Shown here in pieces: positions 8,721-17,989 of a DNA stretch of 64,000 bases. The DNA is from Tritonibacter horizontis (GTDB lineage Bacteria > Pseudomonadota > Alphaproteobacteria > Rhodobacterales > Rhodobacteraceae): the NCBI RefSeq assembly GCF_001518015.1, contig NZ_LPUY01000012.1, positions 124,001 through 188,000 on the forward strand, given 5' to 3'. The position numbers and the translations under genes were made by a program. How positions within the stretch are numbered: position 1 is the stretch's first letter; each line of letters opens with the position of its first letter. The notes under the pieces were generated by a model. It saw nothing but the letters and a program-made list of their open reading frames with translations, was not told the DNA's origin and did no database searches.

Positions 8721-9364
8721 TGAACTGTGGTGTGCCGGCAGAAAAATGGCGCGCGAACAAAGAGCCCGACCAAGATCGAGCCAATATCGCCAGTCTGATG
8801 GAGGTGCTGTCCACCATTTCGGCAAGGCGGTTTGTGCAGATCTCGACGATTGATGTCTTTAAAACCCCCGTGAACGTGGATGAAACCACGGACCCGATCC
8901 AACAAGGGTTGCATGCCTATGGCCTGCATCGTTTGGAGCTGGAACGGTTCATCGCCACAGATTTCCCAAAAGTCACGACTCTGCGGCTACCCGGACTTTT
9001 TGGCCGAGGCTTGAAAAAGAACATCATCTTCGACCTGATGCATCAGCGCTTGCTGGAGAACATCAATCCAAACAGCGCATTTCAGTGGTACCCGCTTGAC
9101 AGGTTGGCTGAGGATATGGCGCGCGCAGTTTCAAACGATCTCTCTTTGTTGCATCTGGCACCGGAGCCTTTGGCCACCGAGGAGTTGGTTGAGAGGGTGT
9201 TCAAGGGATCCCCCATCGGCGCACCAGAAGGTCTTGCACCGCGCTATGATTTCCGGACCTGCCACGATGCCCTCTTTGAGCGGACCGATGGCTACATCAT
9301 GGGCAAGGAGGAGGTGATTGCGGCGCTTCAGACGTTCGTGGCCGACGAAGCAGGGATCACATGA
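8597..9364 (+). CDS. NAD-dependent epimerase/dehydratase-like protein
   Basis: The 255-residue protein begins MDLLIGHTGFVGSTLARA, a Rossmann GxxGxxG-type motif. It keeps VQISTIDVFKTP and a YGLHRLELE segment in place of the usual YxxxK of extended SDR enzymes, so catalysis may be modified. RLPGLFGRGLKKN follows in the substrate part. GTG at 8597 is preferred because GGAGGA sits six bases upstream. It probably converts a nucleotide sugar for the glycan made by this locus; the substrate cannot be told. Its stop overlaps the next start (ATGA), so the two are coupled. Confidence 0.75.
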   Translation: MDLLIGHTGFVGSTLARARDFDRTVNSTTINEIRGQTFDLVVNCGVPAEKWRANKEPDQDRANIASLMEVLSTISARRFVQISTIDVFKTPVNVDETTDPIQQGLHAYGLHRLELERFIATDFPKVTTLRLPGLFGRGLKKNIIFDLMHQRLLENINPNSAFQWYPLDRLAEDMARAVSNDLSLLHLAPEPLATEELVERVFKGSPIGAPEGLAPRYDFRTCHDALFERTDGYIMGKEEVIAALQTFVADEAGIT

Positions 9365-10164
9365 GGTCGCAAAGTCGGCTCAGCGTTTCAGCTCTGGCGT
9401 GGTCCGATCTGGAGGAGGCAGACGGGTTTGCCCTTTTGAACGCGCACGCGGTACGCGGAATTGAGCTGTTGCCGCCCCGCATCTGGAAATCCGAGTGGGG
9501 TATTGAGGGGTATCGGGCGCGCCTCACTGATCACGGACTATCGCCGGTTGCCTTTCAGGCCATCTATTATGGCCTCGATGGGGCGTCTCTTTTGGGGCCA
9601 GAGGAGGAGTTTGCGCGGCTCTTGGACCAGACCCACCGGGTTGCCGATCTCGCAGACGATCTCGGCGTTCCCTTAGGGGTTTTTGGCGCGCCATCGCTTA
9701 GGAAACTACCGATAGATAGCAGCGCCATTGCCGATTTGGGACCAGAGCGTCTGACCCGTCTGGATGCCGCATTAAAAGCCTACCGCTTCAATTTGTGCAT
9801 CGAACCGCTAACCCGAAACATGGGCTGCGACTATCTGAACACATGCCAGAAGGTCATTGACGCCCTACGCGCAATTGGCGCGCAAAACCTATTCACGATG
9901 CTTGATACAGCACGCTCAATCAGCGCAGGCAACGACCCGACCACCGAGATCCGCGATCATCAGGCGGATATCGCACATCTTCATCTGTCGGAACCAAATC
10001 TTGCCTCTTTCGACAGGCTGTCAGCCGATTACACGTCTTTGGGCCAAGCGCTTGACGACGTGGCCAACACAGCTGTCTGGGCGTCGATTGAAATGCTGCG
10101 CACCGGCGATCAATGGCAACGTGATTGCAAGCAGGCCATCGCTGTAATGCAGGGGTGCTTTTAG
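9361..10164 (+). CDS. Sugar phosphate isomerase/epimerase-like TIM-barrel protein
   Basis: The 267-residue protein looks like the xylose isomerase-like TIM-barrel superfamily. Segments include RGIELLPPRIW, LCIEPLTRN (a strand-end glutamate typical of metal ligation), LFTMLDTARS with an aspartate ligand, and IAHLHLSEPN with a histidine. These match the usual E-D-H-E metal centre in order. It acts in the cytoplasm on an unknown sugar or keto-acid. It is coupled to the epimerase by an ATGA overlap and ends the plus-strand operon. Its frame is intact, unlike the first gene of the operon. Confidence 0.7.
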   Translation: MRSQSRLSVSALAWSDLEEADGFALLNAHAVRGIELLPPRIWKSEWGIEGYRARLTDHGLSPVAFQAIYYGLDGASLLGPEEEFARLLDQTHRVADLADDLGVPLGVFGAPSLRKLPIDSSAIADLGPERLTRLDAALKAYRFNLCIEPLTRNMGCDYLNTCQKVIDALRAIGAQNLFTMLDTARSISAGNDPTTEIRDHQADIAHLHLSEPNLASFDRLSADYTSLGQALDDVANTAVWASIEMLRTGDQWQRDCKQAIAVMQGCF

Positions 10165-10311
10165 GTTCTTTTGCTGGGGCAATGCCAAAAGGGGCGGCCC
10201 CGCAAGACAACACCCATCCTGCGAGGCTCCAATTCGGGTGTCGTCCGGCGGGGAACGGGCCGACAGGAGCCTCGTGGGGGGCTTTCGATACGCCCCCCCT
10301 ATTTGTCGTGT

Positions 10312-11730
10312 CTAGAGCTGCTTGGGCGAATAGCCGCGCGGCAGATATCGCCCGGTCGGCGCGGCCTCGGTGAAGGTGCCCGCCGCGAACACCGTGCGGC
10401 CACCCAGGATGGTCCGCACCGGCCAGCCGGTGATCTCCATCCCCTCATAGGGGGTGTAGTCCGCCCCGTGGTGCAGGTCCACCTGGCGCACCGGAGCGCG
10501 ACGATTGGCGTCCCACAGGGTGATATCCGCATCGGCGCCGATGATCAGCGCGCCTTTCTGGGGATACATGCCATAGAGCTTGGCCGGGTTGGTCGAGGTC
10601 AGTGCCACAAAGCGTTCCAGCGTGATCCGGCCCTTGCTCACACCTTCGGAAAACAGGATCGGCAGCCGGGTTTCGACGCCGGGGATGCCGTTTGGCACCC
10701 ATTTGAACGAGGTCCGTGCGCGCGGGTTATCCTTGCCGGTGCCGTTCTCGCCGTCGAAATAGAACGGGCAGTGATCAGAGGAAAAGATGTCAAAGGTGCC
10801 GTCGCGCAGCCCCTGCCAGATCGCCGCCTGGCTGTCGCTGTCGCGGGGCGGCGGCGAGCAGACGTATTTGGCACCCTCAAAGTCCATGTTCAGACCCTTG
10901 AGGTCCTCGGCCGTCATCGCGACATATTGCGGGCAGGTCTCGGCAAAGACCTGCAGACCGCGCGCCCGGGCCCATTGGATCTGCTCCATCGGGTCCCGGC
11001 CCGAGACATGCACGATGACAATTGGCACATCCACCAGTTGCGCATGCGAGATCGCGCGGTGGGTCGCTTCGCGCTCGGCGATCTGGGCGTGGGCCTCGGC
11101 GTGATAATAGGGCGCGGTCTTGCCCTGCTCCTCCAGCTTGCGGGTCATGTATTTGATGGCGTCGTGGCCCTCGGCATGGACCATCACCAGCGCGTTTTCG
11201 CGTCGTGCCACGTCAAAGACATCCAGCAGTTCGGCGTCGTTCAGCACCATGTCGTCATAGGTCATGAACACCTTGAAGGAGGTATAGCCTTCGCGCACCA
11301 GCGCCGGGAGTTCCTGACCCAGCACCTGCGGCGTCGGGTCGGTGATGATCATGTGAAACGATACATCGCACCAGCTCTGCCCCTCGGCCTGTGCGTGGTA
11401 GTCGCGCACCGCCTCGCGCAGGGACTGGCCCTTGCGTTGCAACGCAAAGGGCAGGACGGTGGTATTGCCGCCCGCCACCGCCGAACGGGTGCCAGAGGCG
11501 AAATCATCCGCCATCACGGTGCCGTCGCCCTGCTCCTGGGCAAGATGCACATGGGCATCGACGCCGCCGGGCAGCACCAGAAGACCGCTGGCGTCGATCT
11601 CTTCATGGCCGCCCTCGATCCGGCTGGCGATCTGGGTGATCTTGCCATCGGTGACGGCAAGGTCGGCCTGGAAGCGGTCGCTGGCCGTCACAAGGGTGCC
11701 GCCGCGAATGACAAGATCGGGCAGGCTCAT
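10312..11730 (-). CDS. hydA: Dihydropyrimidinase / hydantoinase
   Basis: The 472-residue amidohydrolase opens dihydropyrimidine or hydantoin rings. The metal-binding HVH is at residues 60-62 within LPGGVDAHVHL. The carbamylated lysine is K153 in TSFKVFMTYDD. Further metal ligands are in VMVHAEGHD and IVIVHVSG, and the catalytic aspartate is in FSSDHCPF. Length and motif order match dihydropyrimidinases. No beta-ureidopropionase or carbamoylase is visible beside it. Its start overlaps the stop of the PLP enzyme (ATGA), and a polar amino-acid ABC transporter follows upstream, so a hydantoin-like or ureide compound is probably imported and opened. Confidence 0.85.
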   Translation of the reverse strand: MSLPDLVIRGGTLVTASDRFQADLAVTDGKITQIASRIEGGHEEIDASGLLVLPGGVDAHVHLAQEQGDGTVMADDFASGTRSAVAGGNTTVLPFALQRKGQSLREAVRDYHAQAEGQSWCDVSFHMIITDPTPQVLGQELPALVREGYTSFKVFMTYDDMVLNDAELLDVFDVARRENALVMVHAEGHDAIKYMTRKLEEQGKTAPYYHAEAHAQIAEREATHRAISHAQLVDVPIVIVHVSGRDPMEQIQWARARGLQVFAETCPQYVAMTAEDLKGLNMDFEGAKYVCSPPPRDSDSQAAIWQGLRDGTFDIFSSDHCPFYFDGENGTGKDNPRARTSFKWVPNGIPGVETRLPILFSEGVSKGRITLERFVALTSTNPAKLYGMYPQKGALIIGADADITLWDANRRAPVRQVDLHHGADYTPYEGMEITGWPVRTILGGRTVFAAGTFTEAAPTGRYLPRGYSPKQL

Positions 11731-12977
11731 GCCGACACCTCCTCACGCAGACTGCGCACCACCTGGTCGAGCCCGGCCGTCAGCTTGTCGATTTCGGCGA
11801 CGGTGTTGTAGTGCACCATGGAAACCCGCAGCACGCCGTCGCCATGGGTTTCGCCCAGACCCTCGACCAGGCGGCGGGAATGGAAATCGCCAAACCGGAT
11901 CGCAACCCGGTGAGCGTCCATCGCCCGGGCGACAGCGCCGGAATTCAATCCGTCAAAGCGGAAGGCAATCGTCGGCACGCGGCTGTTGTCGGGGTTTTCT
12001 GCGGGGCCGATGACCGTGCAATCGTTGCGCGTGTTGAGCCAGGCCAGGAGCTTGTCTGTCAGCACCTGTTCCTGTCGGGCGATCGCGGCAAATCCGGCCT
12101 CCAGCGCGGCCCGGCCAGATCCGGCGCCGAGCTCCTGCAGGTACTCCACCACGGCCGTGGTGGCATAGGCCAGCTCGTAGTTCGGGTTGCCGGGTTCCAG
12201 TTTGCCCGGCACTTTGTCCTTGCCGTAAAAGTAGTGATAGAGCCCGTCGAGATCGGCCAGAAGATCATATTTTCCATACATGATCGCCGTGTGCGGACCG
12301 TAGCATTTGTAGAGGCTGAAGATGTAGTAATCCACGTCCCAACCGGTCACGTCGATGGCCCGGTGCGGCGCATAGGCGACCCCATCCACGCAGATTTTCG
12401 CACCGCGCGCATGAACAAAATCGGTGATCTCCGCAACCGGATTGATCTGCCCGAGGATGTTGGACACGTGATGGATACAGACCAGTTTTGTGCGCTCGGT
12501 CATCAGCGGGGCAAGCTGGTCGAGCGACAGTTGTCCGGTGTCCGGATCAAAGGGCCAGACCTTGATGACGACCCCGAATTCCTGCAGCCGGTCCCAGGGG
12601 CCGATGTTGGATTCGTGATCGGCATGGGTGACGATGACCTCGTCGCCGGGGCTGAACTGGCTGCGCATCGCGGCGGCCAGGGTCTGGGTCAGCACGGTTG
12701 TCGACGGGCCAAACACGATCTCTTCGGGGCGGTCGGCATTGACCAACAGCTGCGCGGCCTTGCGGCCCTGCATCAGCGCATCGGCAGCGGCCAGTGAAAT
12801 CTCGTAGCTGCCGCCAATCTGCACATCCCGGTGGGTCAGAAACTCGACGATCCGGTCAATCGCCCCCTGCAGGGTCTGGGACCCGCCCGCATTGTCGAAA
12901 AAGGTCCAGTCCTTGGCCAGCGCCGGGAATTTTCCGCGCAGCTGCGCCATGTTCAGTTGGTCTTGATGCTCGGGCAT
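11727..12977 (-). CDS. Class V aminotransferase / cysteine desulfurase-like PLP enzyme
   Basis: The 416-residue fold type I PLP enzyme has FFDNAGGSQT at the N terminus, HADHESNIGPW for cofactor stacking, ICVDGVAYAPH with the pyridine-nitrogen aspartate D198, and SLYKCYGPH with the Schiff-base lysine K224. It resembles the CsdA-like branch of class V enzymes. No separate catalytic loop typical of housekeeping IscS is evident. It is not near an isc or suf cluster, so iron-sulfur assembly is unlikely. Context with hydantoinase and an amino-acid transporter suggests a catabolic lyase or transaminase; the substrate is unknown. Confidence 0.75.
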   Translation of the reverse strand: MPEHQDQLNMAQLRGKFPALAKDWTFFDNAGGSQTLQGAIDRIVEFLTHRDVQIGGSYEISLAAADALMQGRKAAQLLVNADRPEEIVFGPSTTVLTQTLAAAMRSQFSPGDEVIVTHADHESNIGPWDRLQEFGVVIKVWPFDPDTGQLSLDQLAPLMTERTKLVCIHHVSNILGQINPVAEITDFVHARGAKICVDGVAYAPHRAIDVTGWDVDYYIFSLYKCYGPHTAIMYGKYDLLADLDGLYHYFYGKDKVPGKLEPGNPNYELAYATTAVVEYLQELGAGSGRAALEAGFAAIARQEQVLTDKLLAWLNTRNDCTVIGPAENPDNSRVPTIAFRFDGLNSGAVARAMDAHRVAIRFGDFHSRRLVEGLGETHGDGVLRVSMVHYNTVAEIDKLTAGLDQVVRSLREEVSA

Positions 12978-12998
12978 CCTGTTGTCCTCATTCTTGAA

Positions 12999-13736
12999 TC
13001 AATGGTCCAGCACGGCCTGCAGAAAATCGCGGGTGCGGGCTTCTTTTGGGGCGGCAAAGATGTCGGCGGGATCGCCGCTTTCGACGACGGCGCCGCCATC
13101 CATGAAAATCACGCGGTCTGCGACCTGCCGGGCAAATCCCATTTCGTGCGTGACCACGATCATCGTGACGCCAGAGCGGGCCAGATCGCGCATCACGTCC
13201 AGCACTTCGCCGACCATTTCGGGGTCAAGCGCCGATGTCGGTTCATCAAACAGCAAGGCGCGCGGCTCCATCGCCAACGCGCGGGCAATGGCCACGCGCT
13301 GTTGCTGGCCGCCGGACAGACCGCTTGGATATTTATCGGCATGGTCGGTCAACCCGACCCGCGCCAACAGCCGGTCCGCTTCGGCCGAGGCTTCGGATTT
13401 GCGCGTCCGGCGCACCCGGCGTGGTGCCAGCATGATGTTTTCCCGCACGGTCAGATGCGGAAAGAGGTTGAAGCTCTGGAACACCATGCCCACCTCCGTG
13501 CGCACCTTGGCCAGATTGGCGCCGGGTTTGACCCGCACGCCATCGACAAGGATTTCGCTGTCCTCGCTGAAAGGTTCCAGCATGTTGATGCAGCGGATCA
13601 GGGTTGATTTGCCGGACCCGGACGGGCCGACAACGCAAACCACCTCGCCTTCGGCAATGTCCAGGTCGATGCCGGTCAGCGCGTGAAACGGACCGTAGTA
13701 TTTGTGCAGGTTTCTGATGCTGATGTAGCCGGTCAT
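12999..13736 (-). CDS. Polar amino-acid ABC transporter ATP-binding protein
   Basis: The 245-residue ATPase has Walker [12 protein letters not shown] near residue 40, Q-loop [13 protein letters not shown], signature [15 protein letters not shown], Walker [14 protein letters not shown] and H-loop VVTHEMGFA. This is the GlnQ/HisP/ArtP type that energises uptake of polar amino acids. ATG 13736 is chosen because it overlaps the permease stop (TGATG); a longer open frame reaches 14225 but is only a shadow of the permease gene. Confidence 0.9.
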   Translation of the reverse strand: MTGYISIRNLHKYYGPFHALTGIDLDIAEGEVVCVVGPSGSGKSTLIRCINMLEPFSEDSEILVDGVRVKPGANLAKVRTEVGMVFQSFNLFPHLTVRENIMLAPRRVRRTRKSEASAEADRLLARVGLTDHADKYPSGLSGGQQQRVAIARALAMEPRALLFDEPTSALDPEMVGEVLDVMRDLARSGVTMIVVTHEMGFARQVADRVIFMDGGAVVESGDPADIFAAPKEARTRDFLQAVLDH

Positions 13737-14407
13737 CACGATTTCCCCCGGTTCATGCGGTTTTCCAGCTGACCGACCAACAAGACCGCCGGCAGCAGGA
13801 AGGCCAGGTAAATCGCAGCCGCGCCGATCAGTGGCGTCGGATTGGCGGCCAGCGCCTGGGCCTGTGTGGCCTGTTTCAGCAGATCTGGCATTGCCACCAC
13901 CGAGGCCAGCGCGGTGTCCTTGATCACATTGATCGAATTGTTGGTCAGCGGCGGAATGACGATGCGCACCGATTGCGGCAGGATCACATCCGCCATCGTC
14001 TGGCGCGGGCTCAGGCCAAGGGCGGCGGCGGCTTCGAACTGTCCCTTTGGCACTGCTTCGATGCCGGCACGAAAGATCTCTGCCGTATAGGCGCCAGAGA
14101 CCAGGGTCAGTGCGGCCATCGCCGAGGCAAAGGAAGACAGGCGAATGCCGACAAAGGGCAGCGCGTAATAAACGATGATCAACAGAACGAGCAGCGGGAT
14201 CGAGCGGAACACATTGATGTAGCAACGGGTCAGAAACCGGACCGGGGCCACGCTATAGAGCCGCAACAGGCACAGGAACAGCCCCAGCACGAGCCCGGCA
14301 ATGATGCTCGCGATGCCCAGTTTCAGCGTCAGCCACAGCCCTTTGATGAGCATCGGCCAGCTTTGCTGCAGCACCTCGAGATTGAAGAAAGTCTCAAACA
14401 GATCCAT
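13736..14407 (-). CDS. Polar amino-acid ABC transporter permease
   Basis: The 223-residue integral membrane protein belongs to the HisM/GlnP family, with about five membrane helices and the inner-membrane EAA loop [21 protein letters not shown], which docks the ATPase. A single permease gene suggests a homodimeric channel. It lies between the binding protein and ATPase genes in the same operon. Confidence 0.9.
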   Translation of the reverse strand: MDLFETFFNLEVLQQSWPMLIKGLWLTLKLGIASIIAGLVLGLFLCLLRLYSVAPVRFLTRCYINVFRSIPLLVLLIIVYYALPFVGIRLSSFASAMAALTLVSGAYTAEIFRAGIEAVPKGQFEAAAALGLSPRQTMADVILPQSVRIVIPPLTNNSINVIKDTALASVVAMPDLLKQATQAQALAANPTPLIGAAAIYLAFLLPAVLLVGQLENRMNRGKS

Positions 14408-14465
14408 GGTATTTCCTTGCCGGAACCCGACCCACGGCCGGGTTCCAAGCGATGAGGTTTTGCGG

Positions 14466-15248
14466 TTATTTCGCGGCCGGCATGTCCAGGACAGTCACGG
14501 TAGAGGTATCTGCCTCGGGCGCAGCGCCGAACCATTTTTCATGCAGCGCCGCCAGGGTGCCGTCTTCCTTGAGGCCGGTGAGGATCTCGTTCACGTCGCT
14601 TGCAAGCGCAGCGTCCTTGTCGAACATAAAGGAATATTTCTCGCCGGTGGTGATGCGTTGAACCACTTTCAGCGCCGGCTTGTCCTTGACGTAATACTGC
14701 AGCGCCGGAATGTCAGAGATGTAACCGTCGATACGCCCGGCCTGCAGATCCAGCATCGCCGGGGCGAGGCCTTCGTAGCGCAGGATATTGGCAAAGCCGT
14801 GGTCCTCGGCATGCTCCGTTGCCCACATATCGCCGGTGGAACCGGTATCGACGCCCACGACCTTGTCTTTCATGTCGTCGAGCGAGGCAGGGCCTTCGGC
14901 TGTCACCGTCAGGGACTGGTCGCTGTCATAATAGGGCTGCGCGAAGGTGACGGATTTCAGACGCTCGTCGGTGATGGTGATCGACGACATTGCCATGTCA
15001 ATGCGGCCGGACTGAACAGCTGAAAACAATCCGTTGAATGGGATGTTGATGATCTCGATCTCGCGGCCGAGCTTGTCGGCAACAGCATTGGCCAGTTCAA
15101 CTTCAAAGCCGGTGAAATTGCCTTCGGCGTCCTGGAATTCCCACGGCACATTGCCGATGTTGGCGCCGACTTCCAGGACGTCCTGGGCGGTGGCGGTCGT
15201 TGCAAAAAGCGCGGCGGCGAGCGCGGTACCTTGGATGAGCTTGTTCAT
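14466..15248 (-). CDS. Polar amino-acid ABC transporter substrate-binding protein
   Basis: The 260-residue family 3 periplasmic binding protein starts with signal peptide MNKLIQGTALAAALFATTA and probable cleavage after TAQ. GFEVELANAVADKLG and DMAMSSITITDERL are signature segments of the family. ATG 15248 is chosen because AGGGAG lies nine bases upstream; two ATGs further upstream are too close to, or before, that site. It delivers the ligand to the permease downstream. With hydantoinase and the PLP enzyme in the operon the ligand may be an amino acid, hydantoin or ureido compound. Confidence 0.88.
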   Translation of the reverse strand: MNKLIQGTALAAALFATTATAQDVLEVGANIGNVPWEFQDAEGNFTGFEVELANAVADKLGREIEIINIPFNGLFSAVQSGRIDMAMSSITITDERLKSVTFAQPYYDSDQSLTVTAEGPASLDDMKDKVVGVDTGSTGDMWATEHAEDHGFANILRYEGLAPAMLDLQAGRIDGYISDIPALQYYVKDKPALKVVQRITTGEKYSFMFDKDAALASDVNEILTGLKEDGTLAALHEKWFGAAPEADTSTVTVLDMPAAK

Positions 15249-15291
15249 TTTCATGATCTCCCTGTGCTTTTCCGGCATTATTTATCTTGAG

Positions 15292-15302
15292 TGGTCTGAC
15301 CA
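15292..15302. promoter_or_regulatory. FadR-type operator TGGTCTGACCA
   Basis: TGGTC-T-GACCA is an exact 11-base palindrome and matches the TGGTnnnACCA pattern known for FadR-subfamily GntR regulators. It sits between the divergent transporter operon and GntR gene, where either promoter could be controlled. Confidence 0.65.
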
Positions 15303-15408
15303 GTCGGACCGGTATGAACAAGCTGGCGCGAGTTGGCGTTTTATGCAATCGTTATTTCAACACATGTGTGCCAAAGATCCGGCAACGCTCAGAAAATGGA
15401 CGGTAGGA

Positions 15409-16119
15409 ATGCAAGAAGACTACGGAAAACTGCCCGTGACCGAGGTCGTCAGCCGACGGATTCAAGCGATGATTCGTGAAGGCGCCTTCCCTCCGGACAC
15501 CAAACTTCCGTCGCAGCGCCTGCTGGCAGAACAGCTCGGCGTGTCGCGCGCCTCCTTGCGTGAGGCGCTGATGACCCTGGAAACGCTGGGCCTGTTGCGC
15601 ACCCTGCCTGCGCGCGGCACCTTTGTTGTCGACAGCTCCCGCGCCGAAGCAAAGCCGCCGCTGGCCTGGCGGTTTGATGGCAGTTTCTCCCTGTCGGAGG
15701 TTTTCGAAACCCGGATGCTGGTGGAATCCGAACTGTGCCGACTTGCGACGCCGGTTCTGAACGGCGCCCAACTGGCAGAGCTCAGTGAGGCCTGTCAGGC
15801 CTTTGAAACCTCCTGGCGCAGCGGAGACCTGATAACCCATGTCCAGGCGGACCTGACCTTTCACGCGTTGATCGCCGAGGCCTGCCCGAATGGGATGCTG
15901 CGCGGGTTTTACAAATCAATCAACGATGTCCTGACCGAAAGCCAACGCGCCCCCATCCCCAGAACCGAAGTCGCCCGAATGGAAGCGTCGATCAAGGAAC
16001 ACCGGTCGATCCTGTCAGCCCTGCAGCGCCGCGAGGGCGAAGCGGCCGCAGAAGCGATGCGCGAACACATCCGCAACACCGCATTGATCGCCGGGATCGA
16101 CGTTGCCAGCAGTGCCTGA
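15409..16119 (+). CDS. GntR/FadR-family regulator of the hydantoinase-transporter locus
   Basis: The start used gives 236 residues. The winged HTH (LPSQRLLAEQLGVSRASLREA) lies within the first 60 residues and is followed by GTFVV in the wing. The C-terminal FCD domain has the ligand-site pattern DLTFHALIAEA and a later EHRSILSAL histidine. ATG 15409 places the HTH at the usual distance. ATGs at 15343 and 15364 in the same frame cannot be excluded because none has a strong ribosome site. It is divergent from the transporter operon and an 11-base palindrome lies between them, so local control is likely. Confidence 0.8.
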   Translation: MQEDYGKLPVTEVVSRRIQAMIREGAFPPDTKLPSQRLLAEQLGVSRASLREALMTLETLGLLRTLPARGTFVVDSSRAEAKPPLAWRFDGSFSLSEVFETRMLVESELCRLATPVLNGAQLAELSEACQAFETSWRSGDLITHVQADLTFHALIAEACPNGMLRGFYKSINDVLTESQRAPIPRTEVARMEASIKEHRSILSALQRREGEAAAEAMREHIRNTALIAGIDVASSA

Positions 16120-16338
16120 CGGCCCGAACAGGGGACCCTGGCCCGCCAACCGCCGTTTCCCCCAACACGCGCTTTGCAGCATAGATTTGAGAATTTGCCT
16201 GGATTAGAAAGTAGAAGTGCTGACCATGGCCTTCGTGATGTCGCGCGCCTGGCCGTTCTGCACTCGATCCGCCGTCCGAATTTGGCGCGGGTTTTCGACG
16301 TCGCAAAGACTTAGCCTGGTGCATCAGATGTTGGGACA

Positions 16339-17325
16339 TTGGACACGTTAGAACAACTCAAATCGGCAGTTTCATGCGGTGACTACCTGGCTGCCTGGCT
16401 GAGCGAACTTCCTGAGGGGCTCTCCCCCGCAGAATATGAATGGCTGGCGCGCCTGAAGCTCGAACAGGGGGACTTCAACGCCGCTCGGCACATGCTCGAA
16501 CGGGCCAGTCTCGTTGCCGCCGATCCGTCCGAGAAACAGCTCTTTCGAATGCAGCTGATTGGCCTTGAGGCCCAATCGACGGGTGATGTCGCCCAAGCCC
16601 GCGCGCATGCTGGCGCCCTCATGACCAGCGGCATCTCTGACTCCATCGTTCTGCGGGTCCTTTTCCTACGTGTTGAATTGCTGGCTGGCATGACTTGGAT
16701 GATCCCGCCACAGGCGGCGCGGTCAGAACTTCAGTCCCTCATCCCTGACCTGGCCGTTGTGTCGCCGTATCGCGCGGCGACCGCCGAACGTTGGCTTGCG
16801 GCAACCGCCACCACCACATCTGAGGTCCTGGCCTGCGCCGAACGCAGCGCCCACTTTGCCCGCCTTGCCGGGTTCCCCCACCTTGGAGCCGACACCTGGA
16901 TCGTGGCGGCTCAAAAAGCGCGAAATGCACTCCGACCGATCTCAACAATCCTGCAAGCGCTGGAGCACGCGCAGAAAGGTTTCGAAGCAACCCGCCATAG
17001 GCCTGGCCTGCTGGCTGTGGCGCGCGAGCGCCTTTTGGTTCGACTGTTGACCGGGGAGGCCGCCCCAGAAGAGCTTGCCGTGCTCTGCAACGAGGCGGAA
17101 CGCCTGGGGGCGACCGCCTTAAGCTATTCAATTGAGATCGACTTGGCCACGCATCTACGAGATCGCGGCCGTGTTTCAGAGGCCCGCAAACATGAAGCAA
17201 AGTCCGCTGAACTGGCGACGACTTCTGGAATGGGCAACCTGTTCAAGGGAGCAACAGGCCGGAAATTCAGTAATGGAACCGCAGTTGTGCAATCTCCAGC
17301 CTTTGGCTGTCGCCGGTCCCGGTGA
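16339..17325 (+). CDS. Hypothetical all-helical repeat protein, 3' end doubtful
   Basis: The 328-residue product is rich in Ala, Leu and Glu and reads as successive helix pairs (EYEWLARLKLEQGDFNAARHM and similar), as in TPR-like or MalT-type regulators. No DNA-binding domain, catalytic motif or signal is visible. The start is TTG at 16339 without a strong ribosome site. The last 20 or so codons run antisense into yoeB and look unlike the rest, so the true gene may be truncated there. It may be the helical-repeat part of a LuxR-type regulator, but I cannot assign a function. Confidence 0.55.
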   Translation: MDTLEQLKSAVSCGDYLAAWLSELPEGLSPAEYEWLARLKLEQGDFNAARHMLERASLVAADPSEKQLFRMQLIGLEAQSTGDVAQARAHAGALMTSGISDSIVLRVLFLRVELLAGMTWMIPPQAARSELQSLIPDLAVVSPYRAATAERWLAATATTTSEVLACAERSAHFARLAGFPHLGADTWIVAAQKARNALRPISTILQALEHAQKGFEATRHRPGLLAVARERLLVRLLTGEAAPEELAVLCNEAERLGATALSYSIEIDLATHLRDRGRVSEARKHEAKSAELATTSGMGNLFKGATGRKFSNGTAVVQSPAFGCRRSR

Positions 17326-17533
17326 CCCGGTAAACCATGCGATCTTGCTGCGAAATGCGCCGGGACCACCAGCCGGTCAGGTCGCCCTTCAAAGGTTCCG
17401 GCTTGCCGGTTCCTTTAAAAGGGGTCCGCTTGCATTGCTTGATCAGCTCGTTGATCCGCTCACGCACCTTGTCGTTGGTGCTGACCCAGTACTGATAGTC
17501 TTCCCAGGCCTGATCAGAAAAAACCAGCTTCAC
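17267..17533 (-). CDS. yoeB: YoeB-family mRNA interferase toxin
   Basis: The 88-residue toxin has the RelE-like fold. FSDQAWEDYQYW is the typical start, FKGTGKPEPLKGDLTGWWSR the core, and the C-terminal His-Tyr is the conserved catalytic end. YoeB cleaves mRNA in the ribosome A site and is held by YefM. The ATG overlaps the antitoxin stop by four bases. Length and spacing are those of an intact module. The 3' end is antisense to the tail of the helical-repeat gene. Confidence 0.92.
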   Translation of the reverse strand: MKLVFSDQAWEDYQYWVSTNDKVRERINELIKQCKRTPFKGTGKPEPLKGDLTGWWSRRISQQDRMVYRVTGTGDSQRLEIAQLRFHY

Positions 17534-17781
17534 TCGGGCAGCTCACGCTCTTCGCCTGTACCAGCATCAAGTTGCGCGATCGACGCGCGCAACCGAGATG
17601 CGTTGTTCGGTGTCGACAACAGATGCAGCGTCTCGTTGACGGCGTTCCAGGTTTCCAAGGATACGACCACCACCGATTCACCTTTTTTGCGCGTCACCAC
17701 GACTTCTTGTTTGTCGTGGATCGCCCGATCCATGACGCTCTTCAGTTGAGCGCGCGCGTCTGAATAGGTCACAACATCCAT
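17530..17781 (-). CDS. yefM: YefM-family antitoxin
   Basis: The 83-residue Phd/YefM antitoxin has the N-terminal DNA-binding half (VVTYSDARAQLKSVMDRA, VVVTRKKGESVVVVS) and a disordered acidic tail that neutralises YoeB. AAAGGAG is five bases upstream of the ATG at 17781. Antitoxin precedes toxin with a 4-base overlap, the standard order. Autoregulation is likely through the palindromes just upstream. Confidence 0.92.
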   Translation of the reverse strand: MDVVTYSDARAQLKSVMDRAIHDKQEVVVTRKKGESVVVVSLETWNAVNETLHLLSTPNNASRLRASIAQLDAGTGEERELPE

Positions 17782-17802
17782 GTCGACTCTCCTTTGCCCC
17801 TC

Positions 17803-17844
17803 TATACGTATAGCATACGCACAAGATGTACAATATTACGTACA
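17803..17844. promoter_or_regulatory. yefM-yoeB operator region
   Basis: TATACGTATA (17803-17812) is a perfect palindrome. TGTACA (17827-17832) and the near copy CGTACA (17839-17844) follow. TGTACA is the hexamer known in E. coli YefM-YoeB operators, so this is very probably the autoregulatory site. Confidence 0.7.
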
Positions 17845-17989
17845 AATAAAGGGGTGGTGCGAAGGCCGCAGTCAATTTCATGGAGGATTGACGAAAGAGA
17901 CCAGCGCCCCCTGCAGGACATTGTTCAGCGCGACAGCGTGATTTCCACTGCGAACCCCTCCGCAAGCCCGCCGACCGGATCCGGTGCGC

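Noticed and set aside
10171-11811. Long plus-strand open frame of 546 codons
   Set aside because: It is the complementary-strand shadow of the hydantoinase gene, which has all catalytic motifs. High GC at third positions creates such frames.
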